DNA of 64,000 nucleotides, taken from assembly GCA_944472155.2 (NCBI GenBank), contig OX235279.1:173331868-173395867 (forward strand), written 5' to 3'. The translations under genes were made by a program, and so were the position numbers. The notes beneath the pieces are model-generated. The model had not been told where the DNA came from. It did not search any database and saw nothing but the letters and a program-made list of their open reading frames with translations. Source of the stretch: Trichobilharzia szidati (Eukaryota > Platyhelminthes > Trematoda > Strigeidida > Schistosomatidae). Shown one piece after another: positions 11,401 to 26,400 of the stretch. The first letter of the stretch is position 1, and each line of letters begins with the position of its first letter.

Positions 11401-14400
11401 ACTTCTCCACTACCCTTCTATTTTCTTCTGTCCCATTCAGCTGGCTTCATGGTTGCCCATAATCTCCTACCTCTTCTTCGCATGATCACCCGCATATCAC
11501 CCTAGGACTACAGACCAACTCGTTGCTTCTCAATGGGATTCCATTCGAGTGATGGCCTGCACGGCTCGCGATTTCATTCAACGGCCACTTCAATGTATGC
11601 CCAATCAATCCATCTCCATTTTCTCCTACATATTTGTTGAGCGATTGGCTCTTGCTTGTTGGTTTATTCTCAGCCAGCCAGAGTTACTTGTTAGGTATTC
11701 TTTCTGACCAGCCATCTGATCTTGAGTATGGAGCCGGCCAGCTATGGTGTCAGTTGGTAAAAGTCGTTAACTGACTGTTGGAAATCCTATTGTGATACAC
11801 TGGAGAAATGACTGAATTAACATTGGTGTCGAAAACCCTATTCTTGTTCTTTATGCTGAGGCGGGAGTGCAGAAGATTTCCAAACTAGTTTCAGGTTGAT
11901 GAAGGCGTGGGTATCTTGCCTTTCCGATTCCGACTGGCTTTAACATCTTCATCGGTTTGATTTGAATAAGTTATTCATAATTTGATGGAGAAACAAGTAT
12001 CGGAAATAGTTTTCTGTTGACAGAATGTTACCGATGTAGATAAATTAGAAAAAGGAGAATAACAGATCTTTAATTGATACTGTAATTACCTCATAACTGG
12101 AATTGTGTTGATTCGAAAGCAGCTGGTTCTAATCCTGCTGCATGAACCGGATTTTCACTTCACCACCTTTAGTCATCAAAGATTACGTTGATAGTCTCAC
12201 CATCAATGAATGAATTATTAGTATCCCCCTGGATTCTGAGTGGATTATATGGCTTCATCCAATCCACATCTGTTTTATATGGTCATTTTTAACTGGTTCC
12301 ATTATTGTTCATGAAATTTCATCAGCCTTTGCGTTCTACTCGAGCGATGGCCAGGCGTGAGACGTCACTAAGCGGATTGCTCAGGTTGTGTCCAGTTCAC
12401 TCCCATTTCCTCCTGCATATTGATTGTGTAATACGCTATTGGTTGATTCGCTGACTTACCAGAATTACTCGTTAGTAATCCTTTCTGACCAGGCATCTGA
12501 TCTTTGGTATGGAGCCGCAAGGCAGCTGTTGATAAAGGGCTGGGACCTTTTAGAACTGCTTTTTGTGATGTGCCAATTCCCTGGACTGTATAAAAAAAAT
12601 GGAAAATCCGAATCTGAGTGCAGAACTTTTCACACATTTTTCATATTAATAAAGGTCTATTTTGCCTTTCCGACTCTGCCTTTGGCGTCTTTATCCTTGC
12701 CGCCTGTGTAGTTGAAACGATGGTGCCTAGTTAAGTGGAAGAAGTGGCTCCCTCTTTAAATCAGTCCCGTTGATACTGATCGGTGCTTGTTGTTGTTGTT
12801 GTTGGTTCGTGGGGAGTCTTCATAGCCTCTGCCTTCTTTGCGGCTTCTTCTGCCAACTTGTTGGTTGGTTTTATTCTGTAGATCTTTTTCGAATTTTTGT
12901 CACAGTTGACATAAATCATCCTGGAAGTCGTCCTGTCTTTCTAGAGTCTTCTTGTCAGTCCATTGTATGCCTGTCGCTTCCCACTGTCTGTCACATGATC
13001 TAGTCTACCACGTGTAATATTGATATAAGTATAAAACTTGGGCACTGTGGTAGAGTATAACTCCATTATGAATAGGATTTTATTTTGATAAATCACACTG
13101 TGTTATGCATCGGTGGCATAGCGGTTAGGATGCTCGCCGACCATGCACATGGTCCGGGTTTCGATCCCCGGCCACCGACGCACTCCTTTACCTCGCTAAG
13201 CCACTAATAAGACTGATAAAGAGAGAAGGTTGGGCATGAGGCTAGAAACCCCATCCTGTAAAAATAATCACCAGTGCTACAGAAACTTCAAGCCACTAGC
13301 TTGAACTATTCTGTCAAATCTTGACGACAGTTCTTTTGAATTATTTTGCTATCGAATTAAATAAACAAAGAAACTATGTAATTGGCACAATCATCGTGTT
13401 TTCAATCTCCGTTGTCTGGAACAAAATGCACATCCTAAATCCGTAGCTGTCGAGTCATCTGACAACTCCAGTAGGTTGAATAAAGCAGCTCAATATTCAG
13501 AAAGAAGACATTGCAATAAGTTCGACAGGGTGCTTAAACTAAACTCTAATCCTAAACACCATAATTTTGAAAATACGTCTAATCATAAAATTCTAGATAC
13601 TATCAGTTTGAACAGACATGCAGGCGAGATGTTAGCTGATGCATAGAAAATCCTGATTAATAAATAAAAATGGATATGTATCACTAATTAATAATACTTG
13701 GTCAAATTCCTAACTGTCTATATCTTCCTATGGAGACGTTAAGAAATGTTTTACAACTGTTTACACACACACGCATGCACACTCTGTTTAAAGTGTTTAA
13801 CAAAGGTAGACCAATATTTGTAAGTCCGAGGTGAAATTTTGATCACAGCTCATACAATTTTGTTTATTATACTTGTTAATACTTGTGTTTATGAATCATG
13901 ATTGGACAAAGTTTTTAAAAACAAAAGATGTGCCTTTTACATATAAAACCTCTGTTATGTTAATTTCGATTAATTTCCTTGAAGAAGTTCGGACCAGATT
14001 GCCGAACGAAACGTTGGAATTACTCATTTCAATATCGCTGAGATTTTACAAATATAATTTTTTACAAATGTCCACTAGCTTGAAGCCCTATGTTCCACTT
14101 GGGAACGTGAAGGAAAAAAAACACTGTGTTATATAGTAATGTTAACTGATGACCACGTTTCGAGCACAATTTGTTACCACTCATAATCATATCAAGTTAC
14201 ACTTTTTCCAATGGAGATTATTTCCACATGTACCGGTAGAAGTTAGGGAATTATTATTGGAAAATCATGAGGTGCTAGGCAGTTGTTTCGTTTAACGGTT
14301 TTGAGCTCTTCGGTAGCACACATCAACGGTGACGCACAAAGAAATATTGAACACACTTTCATTACAATTTGGAGACATTTATTCTAAGTATAGCGAAAAT

Positions 14401-17400
14401 ATTCATTCAGACATCTATAAAATACAAAATATAAAAATATCCTTTTCGATAATTTCCTTTTCTAGCTCTACAATTATATATATATATGTTTATATACATA
14501 GAATATTCTAGATTAGTAGTCAACAAGAATACTAGTGATTTTTAAATAATATCGATTTGTAAAGTAAGATCAATGGAATGAAGGAAGCGAAGAACATCCT
14601 GGATAAATTTAACGAGGTTCATCCTGCAATAAATTTTACTATTGAGACGTCCTTATGACCAGAGAAGAGGATGGCGCAATAAGAAGAAGTGTATATAGAA
14701 AACCTACATCAACGGTTTCTCAGCTTCGTGCCCTTGAAATACAAACGCAATCTGATAAAGTGCTTGGTCCACAGAGCAAGAGCAATCTGCTCGGATGAAT
14801 GTCTTGATGAGGAACTTAATAATATTAAACGGTTGCTGAGTGAAAATGGTTATCCAGAAGAGTTTATTGATAAGAATATGAATTTAAAATCAAAGCAGCC
14901 CAAGGTAACAACAGTTCCTAAAAAAGCCTTATTCTTACAAATGCAGTTCCTTGGGGACAACATCAGGGAGATATTAACACAGCGCCTTAGAAATGTGGCA
15001 AAAAAGCCTTCCCTGCTGCCGAATTACGCTGTGTCTTTAAAACCAACCCTATTTTCGCGTTCGGGAGTGAAAGATAAACTGCCTAATTTCGCCTCTTCCA
15101 TGTGTATCTACTAATTTAACTGCTCCTGTGGAGCCACTTACATAGGCCGTACAATTAGGCGTGTTTCTCGTCAGATTTCAGAACATCACCCTGCCTGGTT
15201 AAGCAAAGGACAAACAAAATCTATTTTCAGCGCCATTCTGTCTCATCTTGTGGAGACAGAACACAAGATTGACGTTAAGCAGGCTTTCACAGTCATTTGC
15301 CGCATACCTACGAACCTCAATTTCGCCTTAAGAGTTCAACTACTAAATATTGCTGAGGCTGACTGTTGGGATCCATATTAACAAGCCTAATTTGTGCGTC
15401 CAAAAGAAGTTAGTTCAGACACTGTCCTTACTTTGGCCATGTAGGTTTGAATGATCCTCAATTTTTGTGGAATTTTCCTAATTTTAGTTCATATTCTATT
15501 TCCTACTGTTATATCATTATTATTATAATTTAAGCATCTCTAATGAACTATGGTAATTCCATTGTGATCTTGCTTTACAAATCGATATTATTTAAAAAGC
15601 ACACACTAATATTGTTATTGACCACTAATCTAGAATGTTCTATGTAAAGAAACATGCATATATAATTGCAAAGCGAGAAGAGGAAATTGTCGAAAAGAAT
15701 CTTCTTTGCTCGATTATTCTGTGTTTTATTCTAAAGCCGTTAAATAAACTGGATATTAATATTCAAAACTAGGATTTTTATGGATTTTGAATATTTTACA
15801 CTACATAGATTCCATAAAATATAATGATTTTGGACCCGACCTAGCACTGTTGAGTAGTTCCAGTATCAGATGAAATCGTATGCTGTTGAGAAATATGATG
15901 AAAAGATACATACATGGAGAGCACTATTAATGTGTTCGAACAATATTCCTTTGACATGTCACTAATTACCTTGAGTACTCCCTACTTTTCTCCAGTAAAT
16001 CGCTGGTTCGATTTCCACTGCACTATTAGTACTGCCACAGGTAAGTGTGCCTCACATTGTGATGTGACTAATTAGGCTTTAGACCGTTGGTATCTAACTT
16101 TAGTCGGGCTACATCTATTTCATTTCGGACAACTGAACCGTAGTATTGCCGGTTTTCACACACAAAATGTGTTCATGAGTTGTCTCCGGGTAACTGACTG
16201 ACGCACGAGTTAGAGAACTATTAAAATCCTGCAGGGAAGTGCTGATTAGCTGTTTAATAATTATAATTTGGCTCTCACCTGACCGGGTCTCCAACCCAGC
16301 CTCTTCAGGGTTGATTGGCGACGAGCACGTTTACCACTCAGTCACTGAAATTGATTCCGACGGCCACAACCTATGAATTCTAACTTCTGCCAGTTCATAA
16401 TGTATATATATACTGCCGCCCCAGCATCCAGTGCTGTCGGTGAGTACGTGTCCTTACCCTGGTCCCTCCATCCAGCAACTTGGTGGACTCCATGCTGGTC
16501 AGGCAATAAATAGGGTTCAACTTCAATTTTACTTTTGATGATGAATAATTGTTTATTCAGTCTTCTAATGAAAAAGTTTGAATTGTGCATGTGACCAAAC
16601 AGCAGAGATCAATGGTTAAATCGACGCTTTACATTTTTTTTTTTGTAAAATAAGGATCACCAGTCTAAGTGGTATCTGTGTGTGTGTGTGTATTCACGAT
16701 GTGCATGTGTGTGTGTATGTGTGTTAGTGCCAGTGTTAGCTTAGACAACATATGACGAATGTTGACTTCGCATCGCTGCTCCCTCCTTGGCTCGCTACCA
16801 CCACCACCACCACACCGCTTGCATGTAATGCATATCTATACATGATCAGATAGAAAAAAAAAGGAAAATATATAGATTGGGCCAAGAACCGAAAGACTTT
16901 GTGTGCAAAAAATATGCATAGCCATGGTGGTGGTGAACTAAGCTGGATTGTATTTCACATCCCTTTCCAACTAACATTCCATCGTCCGTCATTGTCAAAC
17001 TAAAGAAACCAGCATAAAAGGACAACAGAGGGAGCGAGAGAGAGTGACGGTACAAACATTTTGTACATTCACATCCTATTCTTTCATTTTATTGCATGTT
17101 TGTTTTTCTGTCGACTTTTGTGTATGTTAGTGTGTGTGTGTGAGTGTATTTGTGCTCCAGTACCAAAGTGGAATGTGTCATTACTTTAAATGTGAATTCC
17201 ATGTTATTTTGTTTTTTCCTTATCCTAGACAATTAACGACAAATACAGTTACCCTTCCTCCTTCCTTCGTTTTTATTTTTATTTTTGTTGAAATTTTAAT
17301 TTCACCCTTGAAAAAAATGAAAATAAAGCGAATTTTTTTGTCTATCTTCAACATTCCTTTGGTTGTTGCTGCTTGTCTTAGTCAATTTTGTTATTATTAT

Positions 17401-20400
17401 TATTATTGTCATTATTACTATTAGCATTACTGTTGATTCCATGAATTCCGAGTGCCTAGTCTGCGTTCCATTCGTTCGTCTCTTTCATAAGCTTTTGCTT
17501 TCTTTTAAACCTTGAACTCTTTCGCTATTTATTCGTCGGTCACTTCTCACACAATGAGGTTTGATTCGTTCGGTCAGCATGGTCTGTGACATCTCACTTG
17601 GATGTCTTCTCATCGTATATCCAATCCCTTTTTTCAACTACTTCTGCGTATTTGTTGATTAGGTTGTAGGTTCTAGATTGATTCGCTCACTCTACCGTAT
17701 CAGTTATTCCTTGTTAATTGCTTATCCTTTCCTGTGGGCCTTCTAAAGTTCTGTTGTATCCTAGGCAACAAAGGAGGCAGGTGTCAGTTAACGAAAGTCT
17801 GATTGGCGACGAAATCTCAGCACGGATCCAAAAAGCTTGAGCTGCATTCGCTAACTTACACCATCTCTGGCTTAGGCGTGACACCCGGTTATCAACCAAG
17901 GGACGTGTGTACTGCTCAGCAATTCGCTCCGTCCTTCTCTATGGCTCTGAAACATGGCCAATACGAGTGGAAGACATGAAAAGGTTGACTGTTTTTGATC
18001 ATAGATGTCTACGATCCCTTTCTCACGTTAGGTGGTATAATATAGTAAGTAATGTTGACGTTAGGCGTAGAGTGTTGGGCAAAGAGGGAAAATAAATCGA
18101 AGAGGCTATAAAGTTACATAGATTGAGATGACTAGGTCACGTGCTGCGCATGCCTAACCATCGCCTCCCCCGACGAGCATTACTTACTAGCTGATATAGG
18201 TGCAGGTTGGAAAAGAGTAAGTGGTGACCAAACAAAAACATGGCCTCATCAATCCATGAAATCCTTGACAGTTAAACTGAGTCAGGTAGGGAGATGCAGA
18301 CTACTTCCGGGTTGGGGCCCGCCCTCAGGACTCTAAGAATCAATGAAGGCTGGAGACAACAATAGGTGACATGGCTCAAAATCGTTTTCAATGGCTTACG
18401 CAGATGTATTCAGTCTCTGTAATATTCAGTCTCATATTCCTTTCTACCATTACTCATTCTGTTTCACTCTTATACTTGTCAAAACTCTATTGATTCTCTT
18501 CACTCATCATCTTCTTGTCTACCTTTGTGTACTATTTGGAACGTGGCGACTCGAACTGCTGCACTTCGGTGCCAAGTTCTATGTTGAATCCAGACAGACA
18601 GACAACGAAAGTTTCCAGTAGCCTACTCACCTCAAGATGAAGGATTTGATCATCGTCATCATCACCATCGGTGAGGTTATGCACACGTACTTTTGAAGAG
18701 TCCCTGAACTTGTTTGCAACTGCTGTTCAGTACTCTATGGTGGGTGGCTTTCAGTGATTCTCCAACTGATGTGTCAGTTTGTGTCATCTCACCTAAAATA
18801 TCAATCGAATCCCTCTGCAAACGGACACTAGTCAGGAGATGGTATGCTATATAAGTAGAGGGAATATTTTATTTATTTATTATTCATTTTGTTAATAATC
18901 GAGAATCGGGAAGGCGAGAAACACATTCATCAACCTGAAACCAATCTGGAAATCTTCGTCACTCAGCCTGCATCAACAACAAAATTCGGATTTTCAATAC
19001 AAACGTCAGGTCAGTCAGCTCTTCTATACGGATCAGAAACTTGGTGGGTCACAGAGAATATTTCCAACAGCCTGTTGCAGACCATTATCAACAACTGCCT
19101 TCGCTCTATACTCAAGATCAGATGGCCGGAAAGAAACACAAACAAGAAGCTATGGGAACAAACAACGCAAGAACCAATTGCCCAACAAATGTGCAGGAGA
19201 ATGTGGAGATGGATTGGACACTCGCTGAGGAGGCCGCTGGGTGACATCGCGCGTCAGGCCATCACTCGAGTGGAACCCGAAAGGGAGCTGCGAGTGAGAC
19301 GTCCAAGGGTGACATGGAGGAGAGCGTGTGGAGAAGAGTTGAAACAGTATGGACTAACATGGATGCAGGTGAAAAATACAACAGAAGACAGAAGCAAGTG
19401 GAGACGTGCAGTTGAAGCCCTATGTTCCACTAGGAACCCAAGGGAACAATAATAAAAATAAATAATTTTATTAATAACTTAACAGGATGAGAGGAGCACG
19501 TGAGCAACTTTCTTTCGTTGGTGCATGTGTGTGTTTGTCTGTGTTTGTGTTAAAGGCATCAGCTTCTCTATTTGCAAGGACTAAGGCTTCCTTCAACAAT
19601 AACAGTCCCGTTGATTATGCATACTGATTTTAGCGGGTCATTCATTTTTGACAATTAAAATCACTCATGTTGGTGATTACATTCAGAGTGTATTGCACAC
19701 CTTCTGGCTGCTTGTTTCACCTCTTACTTCATTTAGATTAGCAGGCACTAATAAGATAAGAAATCTGGAGAACAGCTTAGCTAGAACACTACACGTAATT
19801 GCATACAACCATACCATATACAATGGGATCAGATAACAATCTTAAAATCTAATTTAACAGAATGGAGGGAGAGATTGACAACGGAAGCTTTATTCATCGA
19901 ATCAAGTGAAAATATGTTTAGTAGGAATGAGTCTCCTCCTGTCTACTCAGACATCTAGAAAATTATACTACCCTTACAACAAATGGGAAAGGAAACTGAA
20001 AATTATAAGATATCGGATTTTGTGCGTCGGTGGCACAGCGGTAGAATGCTCGCCAACCACGCATATAGTTCGGGGTTCGATCCTCGGCCGACACACTCCC
20101 TTACCTGGCTAAGCCAGTAATAAAACTAGTAAAGAGGGAAGGTTGGGCATGGGGCTAGCAACCCCATCCAGTAAAAATGTTCACCACTTCAAGTCTCTAG
20201 ATTAAAGCCCTATGTTCCACGGTAAAGGAATAAAAAAAATCGAATTTCGAAGTTGTGTTTAGTTACAACTTATGATATGATTATCAACAGCAATAAAAAA
20301 TTCTGCTCGAAATATCTTCATCCAGTAAATAGCAATCTGATAGTCAATAGTGACTGACTGCAGAATGGAGGTGCCTGGAGTTCTAGTTAAAAATCGTGAC

Positions 20401-23400
20401 CATTGAGGTTCACCATGTCACGGTGAAGCGCATACTCACCTATGGCACTGGATTACGATACGGCTGTCTGTCTGTCTGTCTGTCTGTTTTCTACATAGAA
20501 CTTTGCACATATGTGCGGCAGTTCAAGTTGCCACACTCCATCTTTGTGGCACACAAAACAAGAGAAGAAAGTAGGAGAAATACACATTAGAGACAGTAAA
20601 CAGAGGTGTGAGACAAAGGTATAGTAATAACGAAGAACAAAACAGTTTAATTGGAAATCATAAGTCACAAGGAGTGGATGCATCTGCACCCGCCACTGAG
20701 AACGATTTTGAGCCATGTCACCAATTGTTTCCAACCATTGGTTTTTCCCTTCCCGAGGACTCCAAACAGGAAGTTTACACCTTCCTACGTGTCTTAGACT
20801 AACTGTTGTAGATTTCATTGACTGGTGAATACATGTTTCCGTTTGACCACCGCTAGCTCTTTTCCAGCGTGATCAATCCTATGTCAGCTAACATTGCCTG
20901 TCGAGGAAAGCGATGGATGGCTAGGCATACGTAACACATGTCCTAACCATCTCAGTCGGTGTAATTTCACAGCCTTGTCAATTGATTTCCCCTCATCGCC
21001 TAGCAGTCGACCGATGCCTAACCTCAATATTGCTCGCCTTATTATACCACTTCACGCGGGAGATAGAACGCAGACACTTATTATCAAAGACAACTAATCT
21101 TTTCATGTCTTCCGCTCTCAATGGCCAGGTCTCACAGCCATAAAGGAGGATGGAGTGGACTGATGAGCAGTACACACGCCCTTTGGTTGATAGTCGGATA
21201 TCACGTCTACGCCAGAAACGGCGTAAACTGGAATACGGGGAACTAGCCCTCTGTATTCGTGCCGAGATTTCGTCAGAGAACAACCCGTTGGGGCTGATGG
21301 TACTTCCCAAATAAGTGAAGCGGTCAACATGCTCTACCACGTGCACTACCACGATACAGCTGTATCGAGAATCGACAGACGTTAGAGTTCATAGGCCATT
21401 TGATTCCGTCTGTGTGTCTGAATTCTCAAAGAATTCATTTTGTAGCCTGAAAATTTTGTGTTCTATCTCCGATGAATTCATGGGCGCTTAATGCTGACTG
21501 GTCCCAGACTTCCCAACATTGTGTTCATTTTAATGAATCTCTAACTGATATCACCACTGTGATCAAACTGTTTCACTGTGTATATTAATGGTATATCCTA
21601 TAAACATTTCCTCTCTATGGAACAGATTTCTCACATCTACCATTTGATTTCATATAACTCACACTTACTACATAATGAGCTGATTTCGAAACGCTATCCA
21701 GTTTCTCTGAGGTTGAACTTGGAGAATGGAAATATTATTTTTTTTCTATTATAGCTTGATTCCACACAGTATTTTTGATACAAGTATGGAATTTTCAGCA
21801 TGTGATATCGGTAGCCGAAATTTAACAGGCCGACCATTGATATCGGGTGTGCGTCAGCCGGGGATCGGACTATATGCGAACGTCCTAATCGCTGTGCTAC
21901 CGACGCACACTAACTAACTTGCTACCTGAAAGAGAAAAGGCTTTCATTCTATGTATTATATAATAATGAATAGTCTTTGTCCGTGTATGTATATTCTAGC
22001 AAGCTTCAGATTAGGCATGCTTAATATTCTTGCATTGCTCCGCCTCCTAATTCTGTGTATATGGGTAATAAGGCAGTGAGATGGAAAATAGTGAATCGTG
22101 TGAAAAATCAGCGAAGAAGTCAGGGTTGGTTAATCTTTTTTGTTCAGATTCTTCATGTGTGTACAAAAAACTTCAATGTTGTAATCTAAATATGGAGATT
22201 TCATCCGCTGATTCGTCCACCTCCACTCCTCTTCATCTTGCTCTTTACCTTTTTCATTAGACAAGCGTTAAATCCCCCTCATCTTTATTCGGATTTAACA
22301 CTTCACAGGTTATAATCATAATGATGATTATAATAATAATAATAAAATTAATAGGATTAAAACTTAACTAATTTGCATTTTCAGGAAATATGTTGGATAA
22401 ATGAGACAGAGAAAAAGAGAGAATGAAATATGATGAATGAGTTAATTTTAGTATCAAATGAACAGATTACATTGTATTATGATTCTGTTGATTCCCTAAT
22501 TGGACACGGGACTTCAGTCGAGGCAGAGCTCCCTTTCACTCTGCAGTCTCTGCAGTCTTTGTTAGCTGGCTTCATGATTACCCATAACCTGTCATCTCCT
22601 CCTCCCATTTGGTCTCTTTCATGGACACATGTCTAACTCGTCGTTTTCCATTCAGGTGTTTTGTCGAGGGCACGTTATGATATTCAGTCGTTTCTTTAGA
22701 GTGTCTCCAGTCCCATCTCAATCAATCCCCCTCAATCAAATTTGTTGCTCGATAGGTTTTAGATTTCTCCACGAGTTTATTAGTCATCTCTCCTGGTGAC
22801 TTTGGATGTGATTGGTTGTTTTTTCCTGTGTTTTCACATCTTCTAGGCCGCTTGTATTGGAACTGATTGTTTCTTTGACTTGAACTTTGACCCTTTGTGT
22901 GTGAGGTTTCTTTCTTATCGGTTGATAGATTTTGTCTATCTCGATGTATCTATTGGTTGATGATTCACTGGAATACCAGGATTCTAACAATTCTCTAGCA
23001 TTTTTGTTGTTTCCTCTGTCTAATATTTGAACATTGTCCCAATCGAATTGATGCTCGTGGTTGTCTGTATGTAGTGATATGAGGGAGTGGATGTCATGTC
23101 TTTTGACGGCTAGCTTATGTTCGTGGATACGAAGACGAAGGGGACGTCCACTTTGGCCAATGTAGTGTTTTTCGCAGTTCATACAATTTATTTTGTAGAT
23201 GATGTTGGTTTTATCTTCTTTCGTTGTTGAGTCTTTTGGCTGACACAGAACTGAGTGAAGTGATTTTGTCGGTTTGTGTGTGACGTCAATTCCTAAAGGT
23301 TTGAAGAGTCTCGGAGTGATTTCTGAGATATCCTTTATATATGGTCGGGCGATTTTCTTTGTGCTTTCCTTGGGGGCTTTTGGTTTGATAGGTTGGCTTG

Positions 23401-26400
23401 GGGGTATATATCTCTTGATGAAGTTTCGTGGATATCCATTTTTTGGAAGACGTCCATGAGATATTTTTCTTCAATTTTCCTTAAGGTGGGAGTGCTGCAA
23501 TGAGTCCTGGCCCTCTGAGATTGATAAAGGTTTTGAGCCCTCCGTAGTTCTGCAGGTACTTTCAAATTACTCCACGGTCAGCCCTATCGAAGGCTTGTTT
23601 AAAGTTGATGAAGTCGAGTTAGAGGGTTGACTGTCATTCTATGCTCTGTTCGATGATTATGATGATGACGCTTAGGGTTGCTATTTGGTTCGCACATTGA
23701 TTACTTTTCCTAAGTGCAGCTTGTTCTGGGTGGATGCTTGCATCCAGAATATATTTCAGTCTCTCAACGATGATGCGGCGTATGCAGATCATAACGATAT
23801 CAAAATTAGACGTTATTTTCATGATTTAGACTAAAAGCTGTAGCACGGATGAGGACGTCAAGGACAGCATGGTTCACGAAAGCGAGAAGCGAATAATAAT
23901 AACAATAATAGACTTTTGTTAGTTACAGGATTTCATCATGAGCTGACATTGGTTAGAGAACTATTGGAAAACCTGGGAGCAATTGACAGCTGTTTCGTCC
24001 TATTTTGGGACTCTTCAGGATTCGAACGTAGGAGCTTCTGGTCACAATGCGAGCTCGCAGACCGTTAATCCATTGGGACGTGATGTCAGCTGATGATGAA
24101 ATCCTTTGACTAATATATCAAATCCCTACAAACCAATACTTGAAGACACTAGTTAGTTTGCTAGACACTGATGTGCCTAACTTGTATCGTTTTCTACATT
24201 GAAAGTCAGCAAAGCTGTCATGCGACTTGTTTGACATGTACTGACTGATTTTTATGAGTCAAGCTTGCTGAGTGTGGGACCGTCAAGCCAGGAAACTTGC
24301 TCATCAACTCATTGGGGGTACTATGAATTCATGTTGGATGGTTCAAGGAACTGATGCATACTTGAAAAGTTGGGTCTAAATCACCTATCTCTGTAGTCAA
24401 GATAGCACTAAAATTAAAATCACTCTTGAAAACGAAAGTCTAAGTCGCTTTTGATCAATCGAATACTTTTTTCTTAAATCACGTCTGTGTGCATCAGGAA
24501 ATTAGCTGTAGAATACTGGCCAGTCAAGCGTGTGGACCAGGTTCGATTCCCACCGACGCACTCTGCAGCCAGTAAAACAGGGAATGTTGGGCCTGGGGAT
24601 TGTAACCCTACCCCATAGAAACAAAGCCACCGTACTCAGGCTTCGAATCTTAAGGAGTTCCACTCGGAATATATATATATATATATATTCCGAATCATCC
24701 GAAGGTTTATTAGTGAACGATCAAAATTAAATGAGGTCATTCCACAATCATTTCACATTACAGTGTTTGTAATGAGAATTTTGCGAATTGGTAGACACTT
24801 CGGACTGTGGGAATAGCACTTGAATCATTCGTTTACACGACTGAAGTGATTTCTTCAGTCACAAAATGATTTTTTTACAAATGGTCATACATTTGTTTGT
24901 GTTGTAGCGTATCTTGGCTACTGGTACTTTAATGTTAACATAGTTACTTCACAGAATATTTTTGTCATATACTTACCTGAACATCTGATAGAATCCGGAC
25001 ACCAAGCTACACCGCAAACAAACTTCAAAGTTGTCTACAGAGTAAGAAGTAGTCTTCCTAAAGGTGTACGAATCAGACTTCTTGAAACTGCAGAAGCAAT
25101 GGCGATTCACTTGCTAAGTCCTGAACTCTGCATACAGAAGAAGTTCGTTCAGTCACTACACTTGCAATGGACGTAATCTATCTTATTACCCGATAAGTAA
25201 ATTCTACCTAATCTTTTTTTTCTGTCTCTTCATTAGTATTATTTTGTCTTCTCAATTGTAATATTTTAGATTTTCAACTTTCTTGTTCTCTACCCCCACC
25301 CGATTTAATTTCTACACCCCACTACCACTGTTACTCACTTGACCAACGCTAAATTTCTAGTCATTTATGTTACGTCATCCAACTTAGTTGCTCAAATTCA
25401 TTTCTGATTTAAATGGCATTATTCTCTACCCCACTTCCAATTAGTCTCTACCTGTAATTATCTCTGATGTTACCCTGACCAAAGTTGAAACATTTTAGTC
25501 AATTGTATTACGTCATCTAACTTACTAACTCAATCTTACTTTAGTTGCTGTCTAATTAACCTTTTTTCTCTATTAGATCATTCCTGTATTACCTGATCAA
25601 TTATCTGAACCTGACAAACCTCATGTAGACAGAAGACAAGTAGTTCAGCGAAGAGTCTCTTTTCGGCGAATTCATTTTCATAGCTGTACAATCGCAAATA
25701 TATATGGTTATTTTGTGTGCGTGTGTACACTAAATTTGTCAAACAGAAATACAATTCGTAAGTTCAGGTGAATTGGATGTTGATATAAGAGGGTAGTAAC
25801 AAAAGTGATGAGTTGTCACAACCGATTGTTAAAGAAGAGTTACGTAATAACATGAATAGTTTAATGAAAGAGTTGTACTTAGGGTGAACATGGAAACAAA
25901 ATATACGGAATTACACAAGGGTTTTAAGTAGAAAAATAAGCATACAAACAAAAGTTAAGTCATATCAAACAAACAAACTCATGCAAAACTAATCTATACA
26001 AATTGACTATAGAAGAGTGAACACAACAACAACTTGACATCAGTCATTACAAATATATGTGATGACTGCTTACATATTTCTATTGATAAAAATGTCCATG
26101 GACAAATGACCTTCAAATAAACTGACTTCAATTTATGTAAAAAAAATTTTGACTATATATTTTGATGATTAATAAAAATCCGAATAAATCTGTTGAAGAA
26201 GCTGTGACTTACACAGCGAAACGTTCAGAAAACAGATCTTGTTTTGATTTTTTCTGAAACACGCTGGGATTAATTTACATAATTTATAATGAACCAATCT
26301 GACTCGGCGCTCAAATTATTCCAGGAAGTTCGTAACACCTACGGCCTGGAAACCCATAAACAAAGGAAAGTTAAGTCGATTCAACACAGTTGTTACCATG

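Noticed and set aside
13107..13180. tRNA gene(s): A and B box-like heads here and in about 25 other places
   Set aside because: They fold poorly as cloverleaves, recur with the same SINE bodies and end in mobile-element tails, so they are SINE heads, not cellular tRNAs.
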